Below the pieces are notes generated by a model. It worked only from the letters and a program-made list of their open reading frames with translations. It made no database searches and was not told the origin of the DNA. 64,000 nucleotides of DNA from Xylocopa sonorina (taxonomy: Eukaryota; Arthropoda; Insecta; Hymenoptera; Apidae), in contig NW_027490118.1 of assembly GCF_050948175.1 (NCBI RefSeq), positions 372,001-436,000 of the forward strand, read 5' to 3'. Shown in pieces: positions 21,001 through 34,263 of this stretch (the stretch's first letter is position 1; every line of letters begins with the position of its first letter). The position numbers and the translations under genes were made by a program.

Positions 21001-24000
21001 CCTTTGAAGTGAATAAGAGGTATACGTGACACTTCGCAATGAATATTATATCTTATCATGAAACAGAGAAATGAGATGCGATGTCGCGATTTAAAAAGCA
21101 TTAGAACTCTATTGCTACGATACGTAGGTATCTGGGTACTCTATTTCCAAGCAAGGAAGTGTCGCATTTACATTCTTTTGATGTGAATACGAGGTATACA
21201 TGACACTTCGCAATGAATACAATATCTTATCATGAAACATAGGAATCAGATGCGATATCCCGTTTTAAGAAGCATTAGAACTCTATTGCTACGATACGTA
21301 GATACCTGGAGACGCTATTTCTTAGCAAGGAAGTTTCGCATTTACATTCTTTTGAAGTGAATACAAGGTATACATGACACTTCGCAATGGATATTATGTC
21401 TTATCATGAAACATAGAAATGAGATGCGATATCTCGTTTTAAGAAGCATTAGAACTCTATTGCTTCGATACGTAGACATCTGCAATCGCTATTACCTAGC
21501 AAGAAAGTGTCCCTTTTACATTTATTTGAAGTGAATACGGGGTATACATGACTCTTCGCAATGAATATTACACCTTATCGTGAAACATAGAGGTGAGATA
21601 CGGTATTCCGTTTTAAGAAGCATTGGAACTCTACTGCTACGAAACGTAGATATCTGGAAACGCTATTTCCTAGCAAGGAAGTGTTGCATTTACACTCTTT
21701 TGAAGTGAATACGAGGTATACACGACACTTCGCAATGAATATAATATCTTATCATGAAACATAGATATGAGATGCGATATCGCGTTATAAAAAGCGTCAG
21801 ATCTCTATTGCTTCGATACGTAGACTTCTGCAAATGCTATTTCCTATAGAAAGGGAGTGTCGCATTTACATTAATATGAAGTGTATGCGATATATAAGTG
21901 ACACTACGCAATTAATATCATATCTCATCATGAAACATAGAAATGAGATTCGATATCGCGTTTTAAGAAGCATTAGAAATCTATTGCTACGATACGTAGA
22001 TATCTGCTAACGCAATTTCCTAGGAAGGAAATGTCGCATGTACATTCACCTGAAGTGAATACGAGCTACACGTGATACTTCGCACTGAATATTATATCTT
22101 ATCTTCAAACATAGAAATGAGATGCGATATCGCGTTTTAAGAAGCATTAGAACTCTATTGCAACGATACGTAGATATCTGGAGACGCTATTTCCTAGCAA
22201 GGAAGTGTCGCATTTACATTTTTTTGAAGCGAATATGAGGTATACATGACACGTCGCAATGAATATTATATCTTATCATGAAACATAGAAATGAGATGCG
22301 ATATCGCGCTTTTAAAAGCATTAGAACTTTATTGCTACGATACGTAGACATCTGCAAACGCTATTTCCTATCAAGGAAGTGTCGCATTTACATTCTTTTG
22401 ATGTGAATACGAGGTATACACAACACTCCACAAAGAATATTATATCTTATCATGAAACATTGAAATGTGATGCGATATCGCTTTTTAAGAAGCATTAGAG
22501 CTCTATTGCTACGATACATAGACGTCTGCAGACGCTAAATCCTAGCAAGGAAGTGTGGCATTTACATTATTTTGAAGTGAATACGAGGTATACATGACAC
22601 TTCGCAATTAATATTATATCTTATCATGAAACATAGAAATGAGATGCGATATCGCGTTTTAAGAAGCATTAGATCTCTATTGCTACGATACGTAGACATC
22701 TGCAAACGCTATTTCTTATCAAGGAAGGTTCGCATTTACATTCCTTTGAAGTGAATACGAGGTATACATGACACTTCGCAATGAATATTATACCTTATCA
22801 TGAAACATAGAAGTGAAATGCGACATCTCGTTTTAAGAAGCACTAGAAATCTATTGTTTCTATACGTAGACATCTGCAAAAGCTATTTCCTGGCAAGGAA
22901 TAGTCGCATTTACATTTTTTTGAAGTGAATACGAGGTATACATGACACTTCGCAATGAATATTATACCTTATCATGAAACATAGGAATGAGATGCGATAT
23001 CTCGTTAAGAAGACTTAGAACCCTATTGCTTCGATACGTAGACATCTGCAATCGCTATTTCCTAGCAAGGGAGTGTCGCATTTACATTCTATTGAAGTGA
23101 ATACGAGGTATACATAACACTCCACATTGAATATTATATCTCATCATGAAACGTAGAAATGAGATGCGATATCTCGTTTTAAGAAGAATTAGAACTCTAT
23201 TGCTTCGATACGTAGTCATCTGCAGACGCTACTTCCTAGCAAGGAAGTGTCGCATTTACATTCCTTTGCAGTGAATACGAGGTATACACGACACTTCGCA
23301 ATGAATATTATATCTTATCATGAAACATAGAAATGAGATGCGATATCGCGTTTTAAGAAGCATTAGATCTCTATTGCTACGATACGTAGACATCTGCAAA
23401 CGCTATTTCTTATCAAGGAAGGTTCGCATTTACATTCTTTTGAAGTGAATACGAGGTATACATGACACTTCGCAATGAATATTATACCTTATCATGAAAC
23501 ATAGAAGTGAAATGCGAAATCTCGTTTTAAGAAGCACTAGAAATCTATTGTTTCTATACGTAGACATCTGGATACGCTATTTCCTAGCAAGGAAGGTTCG
23601 CATTTACATTCTTTTGAAGTGAATACGAGGTATACATGACACTTCGCAATGAATATTATACCTTATCATGAAACATAGAAGTGAAATGCGACATCTCGTT
23701 TTAAGAAGCACTAGAAATCTATTGTTTCTATACGTAGACATCTGGATACGCAATTTCCTAGCAAGGAAGTGTCGCATTTACATTCTCTTGAAGTGAATTG
23801 GCGGTATAAATGACACTTCGCAATGAATATTATACCTTATCATGAAACATAGAAGTGAAATGCGACATCTCGTTTGAACAAGCACTAGAAATCTATTGTT
23901 TCTATACGTAGACATCTGGATACGCTATTTCCTAGCAAGGAAGTGTCGCATTTACATTCTTTTGAGGTGAATAGGAGGTGTAAATGACACTTCGCAATGA

Positions 24001-25614
24001 ATATTATAACTAATTACGAAACATAGAAATGAGATGCGATATTGCGATTTAAGCAGCATTGGAACTCTATTGCTACGATACGTAGACATCTGCAAACGCT
24101 ATTTCCTGGCAAGGAATAGTCGCATTTACATTTTTTTGAAGTGAATACGAGGTATACATGACACTTCGCAATGAATATTATACCTTATCATGAAACATAG
24201 GAATGAGATGCGATATCTCGTTCTAAGAAGACTTAGAACGCTATTGCTTCGATACGTAGACATCTGCAATCGCTATTTCCTGGCAAGGGAGTGTCGCATT
24301 TACATTCTATTGAAGTGAATACGAGGTATACATAACACTCCACATTGAATATTATATCTCATCATGAAACGTAGAAATGAGATGCGATATCTCGTTTTAA
24401 GAAGAATTAGAACTCTATTGCTTCGATACGTAGTCATCTGCAGACGCTACTTCCTAGCAAGGAAGTGTCGCATTTACATTCCTTTGCAGTGAATACGAGG
24501 TATACACGACACTTCGCAATGAATATTATATCTTATCATGAAACATAGAAATGAGATGCGATATCGCGTTTTAAGAAGCATTAGATCTCTATTGCTACGA
24601 TACGTAGACATCTGCAAACGCTATTTCTTATCAAGGAAGGTTCGCATTTACATTCTTTTGAAGTGAATACGAGGTATACATGACACTTCGCAATGAATAT
24701 TATACCTTATCATGAAACACAGAAGTGAAATGCGAAATCTCGTTTTAAGAAGCACTAGAAATCTATTGTTTCTATACGTAGACATCTGGATACGCTATTT
24801 CCTAGCAAGGAAGTGTCGCATTTACATTCTTTTGAAGTGAATAGGAGGTATAAATGACACTTCGCAATGAATATTATAACTAATTACGAAACATAGAAAT
24901 GAGATGCGATATCGCGATTTAAGCAGCATTGGAACTCTATTGCTACGATACGTAGACATCTGCAAACGCTATTTCCTGTCAAGGAATAGTCGCATTTACA
25001 TTTTTTTGAAGTGAATACGAGGTATACATGACACTTCGCAATGAATATTATACCTTATCATGAAACATAGGAATGAGATGCGATATCTCGTGCTAAGAAG
25101 ACTTAGAACCCTATTGCTTCGATACGTAGACATCTGCAATCGCTATTTCCTAGCAAGGGAGTGTCGCATTTACATTCTATTGAAGTGAATACGAGGTATA
25201 CATAACACTCCACATTGAATATTATATCTCATCATGAAACGTAGAAATGAGATGCGAAATCGCGTTTTAAGAAGCATTAGAACTCTATTGCTTCGCTGCG
25301 TAGACATCTGGAAACGCTATTTTCTAGGAAGGAAGTGTCGCATTTACATTTCCTTGAAGTGTAGACGAGGAGTACATAACAATTCGCAATGAATATTATA
25401 TCTTATCATGAGACATAGGAATGAGATGCGATATCGCGTTTTAAGAAGCATTAGAACTCTATTGTTGCGATAAGCAGACATCTGCAAACACTATTTCCTA
25501 GCAAGGAAGTGTCGCATTTACATTCATTTGAAGTGTATGCGAAGTATAAGTAACACTTCGCAATGAATATTATATCTTATCATGAGACATTGAAATGAGA
25601 TGCGAAATCGCGTT
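18025..25614 (+). repeat. Main satellite block 3, plus orientation, about 43 monomers
   Basis: The longest array. 18,025-18,600 is 178-type (CATAATGC...CATAGAAGATTACAGC); about 18,600-20,300 is intermediate; from about 20,400 the 174-type prevails (GAGGTATACATGACACTTCG, ATATTATATCTTATCATGAA, GCGTTTTAAGAAGCATTAG). Monomer spacing measured at 20,641, 20,815, 20,989 and 21,163 is exactly 174. A higher-order repeat lies in 22,640-25,260. The array is cut at 25,614 by a piggyBac end placed in the monomer's own TTAA. Confidence 0.95.
22640..25260 (+). repeat. Higher-order satellite repeat (7-mer then 5-mer)
   Basis: Diagnostic monomer variants recur at fixed multiples of 174. AGATCTCTATTGC is at 22,671, 23,365 and 24,583. 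AGACTTAGAAC is at 23,011, 24,229 (+1,218, 7 monomers) and 25,099 (+870, 5 monomers). The AACTAATTACG variant is at 24,009 and 24,879 (+870). The 5-mer copy has lost two monomers through what looks like fusion of two similar ones. Confidence 0.9.
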
Positions 25615-27830
25615 TTAACACGTTGACGCCGGCTTGACCTACCGGTGGCCCATGCGTGTTTGTTCCATGGGGCGGCCTGACCCACCGGTGGCCCATGGCT
25701 AAATTGTTCTGTGGGGCGTCATGCCTCACCGATGGGTCACGCTTTTATGCCAGAAAGTAGCAAATATAGTACAAAATATACAATAGTACAAAATATGAGT
25801 TTATTGATTTAACATAATAGAGTAACATTTTAACATTATAATTAATACAAAACAACCGATACATTGTTAATAATTAAACATAACTATCCATTTTTTATGC
25901 AGTTTTTTGAAACAGCCTAAGCAAAGTGCCGGTTTGTCCGTACAGTAATTGCAATAGGTTGTCACTTTTTTTGTTTTATTGGTGGCGTACTTGGTACCTT
26001 TTAACTGTGCCATGCGTCTGTAGCATTCCTTACATCTTTTTCTCACCTTCCTCGCGGATCCTTGGTACGAAGTTAGAAAATATGTTTTTTTACTTGTAAT
26101 TTCACGGCGGGGATTTCTTGTATTCATTAAAAGATAATCAGTAATCTGTTCCCTAAATTGCAAAATTTGTAAACGTCTGGTTCCACACTTTTTATGTATA
26201 TACCAAGCATTTACCAGGCAAGTTCCGCATAACAATTCGATAATAATTTTCTTGTACCACTTTACTGTTTTACGTAAACAATTGTAGTACGATGACATCT
26301 GATCCGATAGATCTACTCCCTTTTTAGCATCGTTATAACAAAAAACAGTGTCTGGTTTTAGTTTGTCACCTTTGCCACGAATAATAATGCACTCGTGATT
26401 CGGTGAAGTACTTAGCATACACAGCGGCCTTTTATCTGTCCATTTCAAAAATTTGACACCGCTGCGATTTTCAAATGACATAATGTCGCCCCGTTTTTGT
26501 TTTAATTTTGCCTGTGGCGGAAGAAATTTTTTATTTATCTTGACAGTGCCACACATATAAGTTCTTTTTGTGAGTAATTCTTCGGCCAAAGGAACACCTA
26601 TATAAAAGCTGTCTGTAAATAATATCCAGTCCTCGAATAATAAATCTCCTATCAGTCGCATTACTATGTCGTGAGAATGTGCTTTTGCCATTCTCACTTC
26701 ATTTTTCCAGGAATAAATATGTAAGTTATATGTGTAACCTTCCGGAAGGCAAAGTTTATATATTTTAAGTCCATACTTGTGACGCTTACCTGGTAAATAT
26801 TAGCGAAAACTGAGGCGTCCTCTCCACGGAACCATACTTTTGTCAACCACTATATTTTTACCCGGTTTGATTGTATTTTTGAAAGTGCAAATAATTTTAT
26901 CAACTATATTTCTCATATTATACAATTGATCCCCAGTTGCAGCAGTAGCATTATCAGTAAAATGTAAATATTTTAATATAGATAGAAATCGATCACGCTT
27001 CATGGCGTTTTGTATACGCCCATTCGCATACATTTCTTTTTTTGACCAATATAACCTAATTTCGGGAAGCCGCACTATACCCATTATTTGTAAAATACCA
27101 ATAAAAGTATTTATTTCGTCCTTTGTCACAGGCTTCCAAGCTTGTTGGTGTTTCCTGCTGCTAGATGCCTCATTGATAATGCATTGCACTGCATATCTAT
27201 TGGTTTCTTCAACGATCATATCTAATATATCGTCGGTAAAGAATAATTTGTATAATGCGACAGGATCATCGCAGTCCGTTTCTTCGGCTAGAAGTTCTTC
27301 TTCGTCCGAATACTCCTCTTCTGTTGTGCTTTTTTCTGCTATGGCTTGCCATTCCGCATCAAGATTTTGCCCCTTTATGTCAGACTCTCAATCTTCTTCC
27401 TGCGAGGTATTTTCATTATTTTCTGTGTCTGATGGGCTTGAGAGTATCCATGGTCTTCGTGTCCATTGCTTCTGATAACGGGTATGGGCTCATCGGAGGA
27501 ATCACTCATTTCCATATCCATACTATCTATTATTTACATAGGCAAAAATTAAAAATTAAAAAATGCTAACCGACTGCTTAGAAGGAGAGAAAATTTTTAG
27601 TACCGTTATACTTACTGGATGAAATATATGCTCGTGAAATGAAACTCGCACCTCTCAGGAACTTCATACAAGTCACAGAACTCGAAATGCACACTAACTA
27701 CAATTTTTTTCTCTTGCCATCAACTCTGAACTCAGTAAAACTCACGTCGTCGTTTAAATGCTCGATAATGGTTCCTCCTTACTAGGTCACGCACTATATA
27801 TTCAAAAAGTGTCAACTGGTGCGTATTCGT
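25613..27830 (-). mobile_element. piggyBac-type DNA transposon B, best-preserved copy
   Basis: Its lower end is TTAA followed by CACGTTGACGCCGGC at 25,617. The TTAA is the one present in every 174-bp satellite monomer (GCGTTTTAAGAAGC), so the element sits at a normal piggyBac target. Subterminal repeats follow: GG(T/C)GG(C/G)(T/C)CA(T/C)G occurs two to three times by 25,740. The other terminal repeat is not found, and the transposase 5' flank runs into a GC-richer block at about 27,830, so the 5' end is lost or interrupted. Confidence 0.85.
25867..27521 (-). pseudogene. piggyBac transposase, nearly readable
   Basis: The frame reads from ATG at 27,521 (acidic start, DSSDE) to a stop at 25,867, about 550 codons, a normal length for the family. 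The catalytic Asp triad is present: VVDKSM (Asp at 26,842-26,844), FTDSFY (26,611-26,613) and GVDLSDQM (26,311-26,313). The C-terminus carries the cysteine-rich zinc domain (CKECY, CNYC, CLGC). Three lesions show: a one-base frameshift near 27,440, a TGA at about 27,390 where Trp fits, and a TAA at 26,800-26,802 where Gln fits. No frameshift separates the two long open parts (25,867-26,697 and 26,800-27,219). The motif after the first Asp is DKSM rather than the usual DESM. It is inactive as it stands, but recently so. Confidence 0.9.
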
Positions 27831-28566
27831 TTCCCAAAAAGTCACACATTTTCTCCACTATGCGTGGGCGGCCCTATACTTCTAATTGGGCCGCCGAAGA
27901 TGCAGAGGTGGGTCAACGTTCCCCCAACTAAAACCCACCCCGAAGCCCGTGATTTTCCAAAGGAAAAACAAATTGTTCTCTGGAAAACCACGCGACAGTT
28001 CTCGGCCACTTACCCGGCAATATCTATCTTTTGTTTGCAACCCCGGAAACCAAATACTATTGGGGCCTCGAGAGCCTGGTCCCCTGGAAATCGTCAGTCG
28101 AAGATGCGACAAAATCGCTGCTCGCACTCAACATAATTTACGACAAACGCACCACTATTTCTTTTTCTTAGTGCGACATTGACCATATTCGCCGTTCGCC
28201 CGTCGACCGGGCTTATGGCCATAAAAAACAAATTAAGGGTCATGTAAAAATATTGGAAATTCGGTCTATTCCGATCAGCTGGTGGGTGCAAGCATTTGTA
28301 GCGGCTAGCAGTAAGGTACGTTTATGGCATTTTTGAGGAACTGTTTTTAGCTTTTTACATTTTCCGGGCATGCGATAATTAATTTTCTCTAACGGCCTGG
28401 ATGGCACATGCGGAAACCATAAACCAGGGATTTCCGAAGGGTCCACTGCCTGTGGCCAAGCTTCACCTGGTCACCCGGCGCAGGTGATAGGCCCAGCGGA
28501 AATCTTGCTACATGACCAAATATAGTAACACCAAAGTCGGACCCCACCAGAAGCACCACCACCCTT
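27830..28566. other. GC-richer insert, unidentified
   Basis: Lies between the piggyBac B 5' flank and the point where satellite resumes at TAAGAAG (28,567). It has no long frame and no matching terminal repeats, and its composition differs from both neighbours. It may be a fragment of another mobile element. The satellite on the right resumes in the same monomer position (after TTTTAA), one base changed to GTAA, with about 30 bp then missing. Confidence 0.4.
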
Positions 28567-29735
28567 CTGTAAGAAGGACATCTGCAAACGCTATTTCCTA
28601 GCAAGGAAGTGTCGCATTTACATTCTTTTTAAGTGAATACGAGGTGTACATGACACTTCGCAATGAATATTATATCTTATCATGAAACATAGAAGTGAGA
28701 TGCGACATCTCGTATTAAGAAGCATTAAAACACTATTGTTTCGATACGTAGACATCTGCAAACGCTATTTCCTAGCAAGGAAGTGTCGCATTTACATTCT
28801 TTTGAAGTGACTACGAGGTATGCATGACTCTTCGCAATGAATATTATATCTTATCATGAAACATAGAAGTGAGATGCGATATCGCGATCTAAAATGCATT
28901 AGAACACTATTGCTACGATACGTAGACATCTGCAAACGTTATTTCCTAGCAAGGGAGTATCGCATTTACATTCTTTTGAAGTGAATTCGAAGTATACATG
29001 TCACTTAGCAATGAATATTATATCTTGTCATGAAACATAAAAATGAGACGCGATATCGCGATGTAAAATGCATTAGAACACTATTGCTACGATACGTAGA
29101 CATCTGCAAACGCTATTCCGTTAGGAGGAAGTGTGGGGTTTACATTCTCATCAAGTATTGACGACATATACATATCGCGTTGCATTGAATATTACATCTT
29201 ATCATGATACATACAAATGTGGTACGATATCGCGTTTTATGTCGCATTAGAACATTACTGCTTCGATATGTAGACATCTAGAATCGCTATTCCGTATCAA
29301 GGATGTGTGGAATTTACATTCTATCGAAGACTAGACGAGATAAACATAACGCGCTGCATTAGATATCACATGTTACCATGAAACGTAGAAATGAGATTCG
29401 ATATCTCGTTGCATGAAGAATTACAACGCTAATGCCTCGATACGTAGACATCTAGAGACGCTATACCGTAGCAAGGAAGAGTTGCATTGACATTCTTTTG
29501 AAGTATCGTTGAGATATACCTAACGCGTTGCATTGGTAATTACATTTTATTATGGGATATAGGAATGAGATGTGATATCGCGTTTCATTAAGCATTGGAA
29601 CTCAATTTCTGCGAAACCTAGACATCTAGAAACGCTATTCCGTCGCAAGTATGTGTGTGATTAACATTCTCTTGAAGTATTGGCGAGATATACGTTACGG
29701 GTTGCTTTGATTTACGTCCTATCATGACAAACAAC
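28567..29735 (+). repeat. Main satellite block 4a, plus orientation, about 6.7 monomers
   Basis: Starts as 174-type and becomes intermediate by about 29,130 (ACATAACGCG...). It ends at a head-to-head orientation switch. Confidence 0.9.
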
Positions 29736-32410
29736 TACATTGCTACGGAATAGTGTTTCTAGATTCCTACGTATCGAATCAGTAGGGCTCCAATGCTTCT
29801 TAAAACGCGATAATGCATCTCATTTCTATGTTACATAATAAGACGTAATTCAATGCATCGCGTTATGCATATCTCGTCAACATTTCAAAAGAATGTAAAT
29901 GCCAAACTTCCTTACTACGGAATTGCGTTTCTAGATGTCTGCAATATCGATGCAATACTGTTCCAATTGTTTATAAATCACGATATCACATCACATTTCT
30001 ATGATTCACGATAAGGTGGATTATCAATGTGACGCGTTATGTATATCTCGTCAGCACTTTAAAGGATTGTAAATGCGACACTTCCTTGCTACGGAATAGC
30101 GTTGCTAGTTGTCTACGTTTCGAAGCAATAGAGTTCCAATGCTTCTTAGAACGCGATATCGCATCTCGTTTCCATGTTTCACGATAAGGTATAATATTTA
30201 TTGTGGAGTGTTATGTATACCTCGTATTCACTTCAAAAGAATATAAATACGACACTTCCCTGCTAGAAAATAGCATTTGCAGATGTCCACGTATCGTAGC
30301 ATTAGAATTCTAACTCTTCTTAAAACGCGACATCGCATCTCATTTCAATGCTTCATGATAAGATATAATATTCATTGCCAAGTTTCATGTATACCCCGTA
30401 TTCACTTGAAAAGAATGTACTTGCGACATTTCCTTGCTTCGAAGTAGGGTTTCCAGATATCTACGTATCGTAGCTATAGAGTTTTAATGCTTCTTAAAAC
30501 GCGATATCGCATCTCATTTGTATTTTTCATGATAAGATGTAATATTCATTGTGGAGTGTTATGTATAAGTCGTATTCACTTCAAAAGAATGTAAATGCCC
30601 CACTTCTTTGCTAGGAATTGCGTTTCCAGATGTCTACTTATCAAAGCAATAGAGTTGTAATGCTTCTTAAGACGCGATATCGCTTCTCATTTCGATGTTT
30701 CACGGTAAGATATAATATTCATTGCGAAGTGTTATGTATACCTCGTATTCACTTGAAAAGAATGTAAATGCGACACTTCCTTGCTAGGAAATAGCGTATC
30801 CAGATGTCTACGTATCCAAGCAATAGATTTCTAATGCTCCTTTAAACGAGATATCACATCTCAGTTCTATGTTTGACGATAAGATATATTATTCATTGCG
30901 AAGTGTTACGTATACCTCGTCTACACATCAAAAGAATGTAAACGCCGCACTTCCTTGCAAGGAAATGCGTTTCCTGATGTCTACGTATCAAAGCAATTGA
31001 GTTCTAATGCTTCTTAAGACGCGATATCGCATCTCATTTCTACGTTTCATGATAAGATACAACATTCATTGCGAAGTGTTATGTATACCTCGTCTAAACT
31101 ACACAAACAAGTAAATGTCACACATCCTTGCTAGGAAATGCGTTTCCAGATATCTACGTATCGATGCAATATAGTTCTAGTGCTTCTTAAAACGCAGTAT
31201 CGCATCTCATTTCTATGTTTCATGGTAAGATATAATATTCATTGCGAAGAGTCATGTATACCCCGTATTCACATCAAAGGAATGTAAATGCGACGCTACC
31301 TTGCTAGGAAATAGCGTTTCCAGATATCTACGTATCGTAGCAATAGAGTTCTAATGCTCCTTAAAACGCGATATCGCATCTCATTCCTATGTTACATGAT
31401 AAGATATAATATTCAATGTGAAGTGCCATGTATACCTCGTATTCACTTCAGAAGAATGTAAATGCGACACTTCCTTGCGAGGAAATAGCGTTTGCAGATA
31501 TCTAAATATCGAAGCTATAGAATTCTAATGCTTCTTACAGCGAGATATCCTAATTTATTTCTATGTTTCATGATAAGATATAATATTCATTGCGAAGTGT
31601 CACTTATACCTCGCATACACTTCAAACGAATGTAAATGCGACACTTTCTTGCTAGGAAAGATCGATTCGAGATGTCTACGTGTCGAAGCAATAGAGTTCT
31701 AATGCTTCTTCAAACGCGATATCGCATCTCATGTCTGTGTCTCATGATATATTATAATATTCATTGCGAAGTGTTATGTATACCCCGACTACACTTCAAA
31801 AGAATGTAAATGCCGCACTTCCTTGCAGTGAAATGCGTTTCCAGATGTCTACATATCGAGGAAGTAGAGTTGTAATGCTTCTTAAGACGCGATATCGCAA
31901 CTCAGTTCTATGTTTCATGATATGATATAATATTCATTGCGAAGTGTTATGTATACCTTGTCTACACTTCAAAAGAATGTAAATGCTGCACTTTCTTGCT
32001 AAGAATTAGCGTTTCCAGATATCTTCGTATCGAAGCAACAGGGTTCTAGTGCTTCTTAAGACGTGATATCGCATCTCAGTTCTATGTTTCATGATATGAT
32101 ATAATATTCATTGCGAAGTGTTATGTATACCTCGTCTACACTTCAAAGGAATGTATATGCCACGCTTCTTTCCTAGGAAATGCGTTTCCAGATGTCTACG
32201 TACCGAAGCATGAGAGTTCTAATGCTTCTTAAAATGCGATGTCGCATTTCACTTGTTTGCTTCGTGCTAAGATATAATGTTCATTGATAAGTGTTATGTA
32301 TACCTCGTCTACACTTCAAAAGATTGTAACTGCCACGCTTCCTTGCCAGGAATTGTGTTTCCAGATGTATACGTATCGAAGCAATAGGGTTCTAATGCTT
32401 CTTTAAACGC
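29736..32410 (-). repeat. Main satellite block 4b, minus orientation, about 15 monomers
   Basis: The same monomer on the opposite strand (GCGTTTCCAGATGTCTACG, TTCTTAAAACGCGATATCGC, ACACTTCCTTGCTAGGAAAT). The switch falls within CATGACAAACAACTACATTG near 29,735. Confidence 0.9.
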
Positions 32411-34110
32411 TATTATAGCAGGTTATAGTGCTGTTATAGCCTCACGTGATACGTCGATTGGATCACGTAAAACGACGGACACTAATTGCATCTACACCTT
32501 CAGACCTTAAATATATAATTACAACAACATATTTAATATTGTTTTAATAACATCTTTTTAATTATTTATATCTATGCCTAATAAATATATTAATGGAATA
32601 AGTTGCTTTACCAAAGAATAGAAGAATCTGAGTATTTCAAATCTGAGCATTACATAACAAACGTGCATTACATACATAATGTTACGTGTAACAAAAATGA
32701 AGACCAAAAAGATCGTTTATAAGTTGAATCCACAATGCGGTCATAGAGATACAGAAACGGCAAGAATTCCAAACAATAATTAACAAAATTCAAAAAGGGA
32801 GGAGTGAGAATCCATCTCCTTGACAACAATCAGAAACAAGGCTTCATGCACTGCAATATCCCAAACAACCAGCGATTGGCACACCAATGGCAACGGATGG
32901 AACGAATTCCGTGGCAGAACTGTGCAAAGACAGTGCTCCTACGCAGCTCTCGTAACGACATACTCCTAGTACTGGGGCGAAACTCGTATCACGGTGCTAT
33001 TAAATCACCGCGATATAGCACACGGGCTACACGGTCGTGGCAATGACACTATCAGCTCACCATAGGTACGCGCGTGGTAATGTCATAGCCTGACATTTAT
33101 TAATGGGGAAGCTGTATCCATAATAATTATAAACAAATATGAAGAATGACTAAACTAAGCAATTTATTTATTTTGATTCCAAGATAGATACACCTCGACA
33201 TAATATCTCGATACGGCGATTTTTTTCATAAAGTCGTTAATTACTTTATCATAAAAATATACACATTTATTTTATATATATTTTCTTCAATTCATCGTTA
33301 CAAATTCATGCAATTGAGGGTTATAATAAATACGACGACAACATGTCATTTATGAAATTACACGAGGCGAAGTTAGGGACGTAACAGCATGAATTTGTAT
33401 TTTGTAAGTAATATTGTTCTTATAAATAATATTTTTAGTTTATGACGGATTGAAAGAAATATATACGACTCTCTCAATAACTATACATATACGAAAGCGA
33501 CTATCAAAATATATATCAATACTCATATGTTGAACATCTGCTGACATCTAACGGTTCTCATTTGTATGAAAGTACAGGTTCCCCATTACCAAATGTGACC
33601 CTACGTCATTGCTGAGAAGATTCATGAATGGAGCGATGACACGCGCGTCACGATGGTGCTTGCTGCGCGATTCACACGGCGTGTTACGCTAATCTAGAAC
33701 GTGCTGGTAACACGTTCTGCCATTTTAGCTAACGAATCCGGTTGCCACCATTATGCCATTTGTTATCAGGGATGCTTTTTAGAGCATTACTCGGTATTGA
33801 ATTTGAACACATAGCTACTTAATCGCGAATTTGTATGTACATAATTATACATGACTGCATAAAAACAATATCATACACTTTTATAATCAATGCGATATCA
33901 GAATATAAAACGAAGAACTATCCACTCGTATCAGAAGTAAAAACAGTGTTTGGTACACAAGGTTCATTATAAAATATAATCAAGCAGTTAATATATCAAA
34001 TCACAGCACATAATAAATCACTGAAAGTATAATGATATGAATAGTAAAAAAAAACATATTTATTTGTTAGATGTTTATAAATGCAAATTTAAAGGTCCAA
34101 GTCACATAAA

Positions 34111-34263
34111 TTATTGTTTAACAAGGTGACTTAACGTTGTTTCAAATAGGCGTGGAGAACTAGCTGGTACTTCTGTCAATGTAATTTCATTTCTGCTGGA
34201 TACATTAAAAACACATTTGCAACCTAAGCAAGGTTTCATTAGATCTGGTGGATTTTCCAAATT
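34111..34263 (-). CDS. 50-codon open frame, second full copy; unknown
   Basis: Counterpart of 4,639-4,791, same length, ending in TAA. The cysteine cluster reads KPCLGCKC and the tail is HLVKQ. It is preceded by an in-frame TAA in both copies. See the first copy for limits on interpretation. Confidence 0.25.
   Translation of the reverse strand, partial: NLENPPDLMKPCLGCKCVFNVSSRNEITLTEVPASSPRLFETTLSHLVKQ

Noticed and set aside
18025..25614. Regular repeats that could suggest a CRISPR array
   Set aside because: Whole 174-bp monomers repeat with no unique spacers, and the setting is an insect genome.
25617..28566. A complete piggyBac with both terminal repeats
   Set aside because: No reverse complement of CACGTTGACGCCGGC followed by TTAA was found on the right side.
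32804..33046. 80-codon frame in the inverted duplication
   Set aside because: It crosses the breakpoint at 32,920 between duplicated and extra DNA and has no domain.
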